Shown: in pieces, positions 58,300 to 64,000 of the stretch | How the letters are laid out: each line of letters opens with the position of its first letter | How positions within the stretch are numbered: position 1 is the stretch's first letter | From: Hexactinellida sp. DTS-2022 | Lineage: Eukaryota; Porifera; Hexactinellida | Assembly (NCBI GenBank): GCA_028753945.1 | Contig: JAPNXP010000014.1 | Span: forward strand, 1,736,001-1,800,000 | Reading direction: 5' to 3' | DNA: 64,000 nucleotides | Position numbers and translations under genes: made by a program | Notes under the pieces: generated by a model | The model's database searches: none | What the model saw: the letters and a program-made list of their open reading frames with translations, nothing else | Told to the model about the DNA's origin: nothing

Positions 58300-59215
58300 G
58301 TTGACGCTCTCACAAGGGCTTTTTCGATCTTACATTATTATCACGAATCGTTCCAGTACTGGCATGGCATCCTGAACTTGTTGTTGTGATGGTCTATTGT
58401 TCAAGTAGGAAAATACGGTAGTTAACTCTTGACATGACATCCATGGTGCCCAGGCCGTAGTTTTCCCTCGCCCATTGAATGCGGATGACGATCACAACCT
58501 GTGAAGGCGTAAAAGACTGGCAGCACCCGAGACTTCTCTTCTCCTAGAGCATTAACTATCTCGTGTATTGCAATCTATCTAAATTGCTTGCCTACTCCAA
58601 ATGCAATCCACATCTCGACGATATTTAATGAACTGAAATTAGCAACACTAAGGACTACAACATCTGTGTCTACAGTTCGGATCATCAGTTTGCCATGTCC
58701 AATACTTGCACAATCTGATGCATGCAGAAGTAGTCTGGGTATCAACTTTTTCATACATGCAAGGGGATATTATGCCATTGATGCCAGTGGTGGTTGATTT
58801 TACAAGCGTATCTTGAGTAGATAGAAGAAGGTCTTTCCCTTCGGGATTGAGGTAGAATGTTCCCTCAGGTAGGTACTGGAACAATTCCGACTTGTTAGAC
58901 TCTACTCTTAGAAAATCTTCCCAGTTTCCTGGAAGTTTCACATCAGGTTCAACTCTTCGGCGGATACCTGTCCCACGCTTGCTGCGAATTTGAACCTTTA
59001 AACTATGCTCGATATATCTGTCCCAAATAACGTCAACACGCTGAGCACTCAGCAGTTGTTTCTTATATATGGTAGATAGATTATATTGGCATATTCAGAA
59101 AATGTTTTACAAGCAGCAGTTGGCTTCAGCATATACACCAGAGGTGCGCCATCAATAGTATTGCATCTACGGTTGCTGGGCTTATAGATAGCTCTCGAGA
59201 CATTATAGCAAGTCA
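58300..59215 (-). pseudogene. C-terminal part of unassigned large TE-like protein
   Basis: Minus-strand blocks: PSNRRCNTIDGAPLVYMLKP, KTFSEYANIIYLPYI, LLSAQRVDVIWDRYIEHSLK, RSKRGTGIRRRV, KLPGNWEDFLRVESNKSELF, an SPC-type motif (IISPCMYEKVDTQTT), KLMIRTVDTDVVVLSVANFS, EMWIAFGVGKQF, HEIVNALGEEKSRVLPVFYA and FTGCDRHPHSMGEGK. I recognise this order (SPCxHEEADTR, RTVDTDVVVLAVA, HAFTGCDTVSxFxGRGK) from a multicopy uncharacterised invertebrate family. The spaced acidic motifs recall PIN/5'-nuclease folds, which is inference only. Frameshifts occur at about 58690 and in the last 150 bp, with an internal stop (GKQFR-stop). In the family the segment before PSNRR is longer; it is missing here. Confidence 0.65.
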
Positions 59216-59224
59216 GATTTGACT

Positions 59225-62200
59225 CCTAAAAACAATTCACCAAACTTTTGTTCACGGTCTTGCGTCTCATCCAGTCGAAGTGTGTGGAACAGCGGATGTT
59301 CAAGTGGATATCGGCGATGGACGAACTATTACTCAAAGGTTTTGCATCATTGTCAGTCCCGAATCCACTATATTTCTAGGTCGGGATTTCTTGAAAAGAT
59401 TTGAAGTTACAACATTTGATTGCCAGAAATATAGGGTACGTCTAGGTGCCCATTGGCCGACTATTCAAGCGATGGTCAGTGGCGGAAAGGTGTATCAAGA
59501 GCAGCAACTCTATGTGCAATATCGGAAGAATCGGAGACGCTTCAGGAAATGTGGATCGGCATTTACAACTTGGTATGCGACAAGATGAAAAACGTGCTTT
59601 AAACGAGCTCCTCGACTCCTTTAGTGATGTGTTTGCGGTGAATTCGAAAGCCCCGTCAATTACCCCGATATCGGAACATGCAATTGATACTGGATCGGCG
59701 CTACCAATCAAAGTTAGAGGGATGCGTATGTCTCCAAATGCAGAGAAAGAAGTAACGATTCAGCTGGATCAGATGTTGACCAATGGTATTGTTAGACCAT
59801 CTTGTTCCCCTTGGGCAGCAAGAGTCATTCTTTGAGAGAAAAAGTAAAGATCTCTGCGTTTTGCGTTGGATTACAGAGGATTAAATGATGTTACCCGCAA
59901 AGATGCTTACCCTCTCCCAGATATCAGAGGTATGCTAGATAAGTTGTATGGCAATACTATTTTCTCCAAATTGGATGGGGCTTCTGCGTATTGGTCTATC
60001 CCAATTAGGGATGAAGATATTCCAAAAACGGCGTTTGTAACCCCACATGGACAGTACGAATTCCTTCTTATGCCATTTGGCTTAACTAATGCCCCGGCCA
60101 CTTATCAGAGAGCGATTGATTCAGTACTTCGTGACGCACCCTTAAGCGATCCATACGTGGACGATACATTAGTATATTCAAAAAATTTCAAGGAACATCT
60201 GAGTCATTACGTCAGACCCTGGAATTATATAGACAGGCTAAAATGCAACTTAGGAGGGATAAATGTATCTTTGCCGCCACTGAGCTAGAATTTGTGGGAC
60301 ATATTGTTTCAGCCTTACGGGCATCGTCCAACGCCTTCGTTAATTCAACCAATTAGAGAACGGACTACGCCTTCCTCACTTCGCGAACTCAAATCTTTTC
60401 TCGGATTGGTTAACTATTATCGAGATTTATCAAGAATTTTGCTGATATAGCTTCTCCTTTATAAACTTTGACGCAAAAGAATGTTCCGTGGGTATGGGGT
60501 GAGGAGCAGGAGAAGAGTTTTCATGAGTTGTGTATGGCACTAGAATCGGAGTCTATGTGTTTTATCTCGAATGTGATGCCTCAAAAGAAGGGGTGGGCGC
60601 AACTTTATCTCAAGAGGATGAGGCTGGAGAACGGAGATCCCTCGCTTTCTTTTCTAGCAGATTAAGTAGAGCTCAGAAGAATTACTCTGCCTCGGAGCTA
60701 GAGACATGGGCAATCGTGGCTTCCACACGCAAGTGGAGGAAATATGTACAGGCTGCTTACATGGTTGAGATAATAACGGATCACAATCCTTTGCAGTGGC
60801 TGAGGCGTCAACCTGATCCGCGAGGGAAGTTTTCGCGTTGGTTAATTGAACTCGAGTCTATAAATTATCACATCCAGTACCGTCGTGGAAAAGATAATGT
60901 TGTTGCAGACCATCTCAGTCGCTATCCAGGAGAAATGGATATGGATATTAACGACGAGGAAGAACAATTTGAGCGTTTCGTCTATCCAATACACTCAGTT
61001 GATTCGAGTGAGGAGATGAAGTTAAAACAATGTGAAGATTTGGTCTTAGTAAATGCTAAGAGACAGTTGGCTGCTAAAAACATTGTAACATAAGGTCCAT
61101 TAAAGAATCAGTCTAGCCTAAGAGTGGCAAGGGATTTACTATACCGAGGTCACCAATTGTGTGTTCCTGAATCTATGCGTGGATCGATACTCACTATGGC
61201 CCACAAGAGGAGCCACGCAGCTATTTACCGCTCGGAGGTATTACTGGCCATCCATATGGAAAGATGTCAAGAAAGTGTCTAATTACTATCCGATATGTTT
61301 GAGAAATAAACGTTACTATAATTGGAGGGAACCCCTGCTGCCAATTTTATCCCCGTTAGCCTCCCCAGGGCACTAATTGCGCACGATTTAGCGGTCCTTC
61401 CGTGGTCTAGTCAGCGGTATCGCTATGTTCTTGTGGCAGTGGATCTCTTTTCTAAGCAAGTAGAAGCCTGGCCCATGAAAGATAAAGAATCCTAATCGGT
61501 CATTGACTCTCTAGAAAATGCTTGGTTCAATCGTTACGGTCTCCCAAATATACTATTGTCCGATCAAGAGAATGCAGTCGATGGTCGAATGATACTGGAT
61601 ATGTGTTCACGTCTAGGAATTCAAAAAAGACATTCTTCGGCCTATCACACAGAGGGGGACGGGCAATGCGAGAGGTTTATCCAGTCATTCAAGACAGCTT
61701 TACGTTGCATACTTGAGGACAGGCAAATACCGAGAACACACTGGCCAAGTTTGTTACAGGGAATTACATTTACTACCTTGAATTCATTGCCTAACGCGAA
61801 AACGGAGATGAGTCCACACGAAGTAATGTTCGGAACGCAGTTACGGCTTCCGTTAGATAGATGGCTACCTCTTCAACATACCGATGAATATATCGAAGTG
61901 CAGGAGTATGGTGAAGAAGCGGCTCAACGAGGTGAAAACTCTGGGATGTCGTACATAAAAACACAGTCGATTCTCAAACCAAAATGAAGCATTGGTATGA
62001 CCGGAAGTTGGACAGTAGTGATATAAAAGAAGGTGATTGGATTTTATTAGAAAATATCCATGAAAAGAACGTTGTCACCTCTTTTCGTTGGCCCTTGGAC
62101 GGTAAAAGCAAGATTGGGAGTGAATGTCCAACTTAGACATAATGAAAGTGGAATCAGTAAAGTTGTGCATCTGAATAAATGCAAGCATGTACCTCAACAA

Positions 62201-62270
62201 GTTGGGAATTATTCGGATTGGGATACATACCCACTTACAAAGGAAAAACGAGGAACATTCAGATGAAAAT
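59225..62270 (+). pseudogene. Gypsy pol (PR-RT-RH-IN), frameshifted
   Basis: Aspartic protease tail CGTADVQVDIGDGRTIT and IFLGRDFLKRFEVTTFDC (about 59280-59450). Reverse transcriptase DYRGLNDVTRKDAYPLPDI, FSKLDGASAYWSIP, LMPFGLTNAPATYQ and catalytic YVDD (about 59866-60180). RNase H LECDASKEGVGATLSQED, SELETWAIV, TDHNPLQWL (about 60560-60800). Integrase with a degraded zinc finger, then YVLVAVDLFSKQVEAWP, ILLSDQENAVDG and GQCERFIQSFK (D, D, E), and a GPW-type tail (LFVGPWTVKARLG). Frames change at least at 59590, 59835, 60288, 60540, 61090 and 61500, so it is not functional. Only fragments are described; nothing is reconstructed. Confidence 0.88.
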
Positions 62271-62418
62271 GAATTATTGGATGACAATATATCTGAATCA
62301 GGTACAGATCAAGAGAAGACAAATGAGATTACCTCGGCAACTCCTACCGATTGTATGTGTATTTCACTAAGCGGGACAAACAGTACAAGGGGCTTGGTTT
62401 GAAAGGAGGAGGTGAAAC

Positions 62419-62584
62419 TGTAATGAAGTAGCCGAACTGCGCTATTCTCTCTTATGTTAGTTAGATAGTTACTTAGCTAGTAAATAGTTGGAGATTCAAG
62501 GCAAATTGTAAAACTAAACACTTCTCGTGTTTCCTGTAGTAAGATTATATTAAACTATTTACTATATTTGGTTTTATCATCACA
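62419..62584 (+). repeat. Gypsy 3' LTR
   Basis: About 166 bp, TG...CA form, following the polypurine-like tract. A matching 5' LTR is absent from the window, so the far end is judged only from where the minus-strand gene resumes (about 62590). Confidence 0.65.
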
Positions 62585-62589
62585 AAATT

Positions 62590-63560
62590 CTTACTTGATG
62601 CTCGATATAGATCAAATCAACCTTCACGCAGTGACTGGACAAACAATATAATCCACTCCTGGAATTTGAGTGTTATTCCCAAGTATTTAAATTAGGGGCA
62701 TGTTGATGACCTATGTTCCTGCCACTGGTGTAAATCCAGTTTCTGTTCATCTTCTGAGATTCCTTGCACATACATACTCGTCATATGGCTTAGACATCAG
62801 GATGTGGAGGCTGCATGCTGTCACTTGATGAGCATGTCTCGTGCGTGACACATGTGAAGCTTTAAGGAAGGAGTCAGCGGTGCCTGCTGATGCAATGTTT
62901 GCTTGGGCAATTGCACTTTTCCAACCACTTCCTTCTAGCAAATTTCCCAGTGTTCGCAGTGCTGCCATTTCTGTATTCAGTCCTCCAAGCATGATCACAT
63001 ACTTCTCTACACCATGCGTCTCAGGCCATTGCCATTGTATCTTTTAGCGATTGCATACTGCGGTTGGTCGCAAGCAACTACAGGAATTTGACCTGGATTA
63101 AGAACCCTATTTCCTAAGCCCGTAGAAATTTCCAGAACTCTATTGTAAGATATCGACAAACCCAAATTATTGAGTTTGTCAACAAGGCCTCTCTTCCTGG
63201 TTTCTCCGTGTAAAAGAAGGCCTATGTAGATCAGAAGTGGTGACTCGCGTTGCTTTGAATGAAATACTGTTTGTTGCGATTCTTTGCGCCTTCGAATACA
63301 CGTGTTGTTTTTGATGAGCTGTGATATGGTGAGAGTCGCTTGATTCTCGACTTCATGGATTAATTGGGTCTTTATGCATGTACCATGTAAAATCATTCTA
63401 ACTAAAGTTCTCAAAGATTTTGGTATAGAGTTATCTTGACAATTGTGAACATATTTCCCGTCAAATTGACTTTTCTCCATGCTAAATATATCTTGACGAA
63501 TTATATTTCCAGCTTTATAATTTGTCATGGCTTGACAATCATAATTCTCATACTGTTTTT
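62590..63560 (-). pseudogene. N-terminal part of unassigned large TE-like protein
   Basis: Minus strand: MTNYKAGNIIRQDIFSMEKS, SIPKSLRTLVRMILHGTCIK, ATLTISQLIKNNTC, KQRESPLLIYIGLLLHGETR, NNLGLSISYNRVLEISTGLG (open 63528-63007). After a shift come WPETHGVEKYVIMLGGLNTE, MAALRTLGNLLEGSGWKSAI, AGTADSFLKASHVSRTRHAH, QVTACSLHIL and PYDEYVCA. After another shift come DEQKLDLHQWQEHRS, CPLFKYLGITLKFQEW-like sequence (with a stop) and FVQSLREG, stopping at the Gypsy LTR. Block order and wording match the same uncharacterised multicopy invertebrate family as 58300-59215, so both are halves of one gene. Confidence 0.65.
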
Positions 63561-63793
63561 ATAAGAAAGAAGCAACGTATTCAGTGTTAACTAGTACAAC
63601 TTCCCGACCATCTTTGTATCATTGCAAGTTGGGATATTGCTGGGGTATGCGGTTTTTGTTCTTCCAAAAAAATTATGATATGTGCCATAGCTGAAGTTGA
63701 TCAGAACCTATAATACTACAATTGTGCAAAATTTGGTACTTTTATCTCGAAAATGCACAATTCGACCATTTCCTGCACCATATTGCTGGACTA

Positions 63794-64000
63794 TTGGTAA
63801 TTCAAAACCTATATGTGTTTTCTTATACATTATTTGATAGATTTTAACTAGTTTTCAAACCAAACTAACAAATTTAAAAAAAAATAAAATAACTCGCAGC
63901 AATGTGGAAAATATTCCAACCACCCGTTGTAATAATGCAAACAATTGCGAGGTGATAGTTTGCGTTTTTATATTGTCTATTTATCTAGGCATCGATTTAA
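63794..64000. other. AT-rich flank, no gene
   Basis: No feature recognised up to the window end. Confidence 0.4.

Larger units (their letters stand above)
59216..62584 (+). mobile_element. Ty3/Gypsy retrotransposon lacking 5' LTR and gag
   Basis: Begins inside the protease region and ends with one short 3' LTR (62419-62584, TGTAATG...CATCACA), preceded by a purine tract GAAAGGAGGAGGTGAAAC. It lies opposite to the interrupted minus-strand gene. The missing 5' third suggests that a deletion removed the 5' LTR and gag together with neighbouring target sequence. No envelope-like frame was seen. Confidence 0.85.
58034..63793 (-). mobile_element. TIR element of unassigned superfamily
   Basis: Left TAGTCCAGCAATATGGTGC (58034) is the complement of GCACCATATTGCTGGACTA ending 63793. 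Further in, TTCAGCTATGGCACAT (about 58096) pairs with ATGTGCCATAGCTGAA (about 63690). The right TIR is about 50 bp longer through an insertion. No convincing TSD. The interior encodes a large minus-strand protein in two blocks separated by a Gypsy element (59216-62584). Confidence 0.7.

Noticed and set aside
58648..58797. Plus-strand frame MPTPNAIHISTIFNELK...
   Set aside because: It overlaps the minus-strand RTVDTDVVVL region, which matches a known family; the plus frame is its shadow.

Overview
The window looks like an AT-rich invertebrate (metazoan) nuclear chromosome segment that is almost entirely transposon-derived. The evidence is spliced genes with GT/AG introns, AATAAA signals, THAP, KDZ, hAT, MULE, LINE and Ty3/Gypsy proteins, dozens of short inverted-repeat elements with target-site duplications (TSDs), and no operons or Shine-Dalgarno sites. 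The species cannot be named from sequence alone. Most coding regions carry frameshifts or stops; some may be consensus errors of the assembly rather than decay.

Layout. 1-4.2 kb: a P/THAP9-like transposase remnant on the minus strand abutting a 3-kb inverted-repeat element. 4.8-9.7 kb: a complete P-like transposon (4971-9632, 8-bp TSD) inserted in a small TA-flanked element; its THAP transposase is interrupted by one frameshift. 10-12.2 kb: AT-rich and hairpin repeats. 12.3-14.0 kb: the only likely host-type gene, a frameshifted DUF6492-like glycosyltransferase. 14-19 kb: repeats, including a 2.85-kb inverted-repeat structure. 19.1-22.8 kb: a Ulp1-like fragment, then a complete hAT element (19687-22804) with a TTF/hAT transposase. 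23-26 kb: an integrase tail, a minisatellite and a FLYWCH-MULE transposase remnant split by a TGTCAC-ended element. 26.2-33.4 kb: a large foldback and hAT-type non-autonomous elements, one (29127-32877) carrying tandem 1.41-kb units. 33.8-35.8 kb: a 5'-truncated LINE. 36-38.2 kb: two MULE remnants and a reading frame with 17-residue repeats.

38960-46510 is a KDZ (Kyakuja/Dileera/Zisupton) DNA transposon with terminal inverted repeats (TIRs) of about 455 bp. It has a multi-exon transposase on the minus strand and, tail to tail with it, a spliced Ulp1 protease-PHD finger gene on the plus strand. A 1.6-kb element is nested in its right TIR. 46.5-53.3 kb: nested small elements (four deep at 49644-51025). 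53302-57814 is a MULE, resembling foldback/NOF elements, with a perfect 9-bp TSD, tandemly expanded right TIR, DDE transposase and OTU protease.

58034-63793 is bounded by imperfect TIRs and encodes, on the minus strand, a large protein of a family I recognise as multicopy in invertebrates but cannot assign to a named transposon superfamily. A Ty3/Gypsy element lacking its 5' end is lodged inside it. This is the best candidate for an undescribed mobile system. Autonomous elements here carry a DDE or RNase H-type transposase, and two also carry deubiquitinase or deSUMOylase-type proteases. The small TIR elements are likely passengers mobilised by such enzymes, and their nesting gives a relative insertion order.
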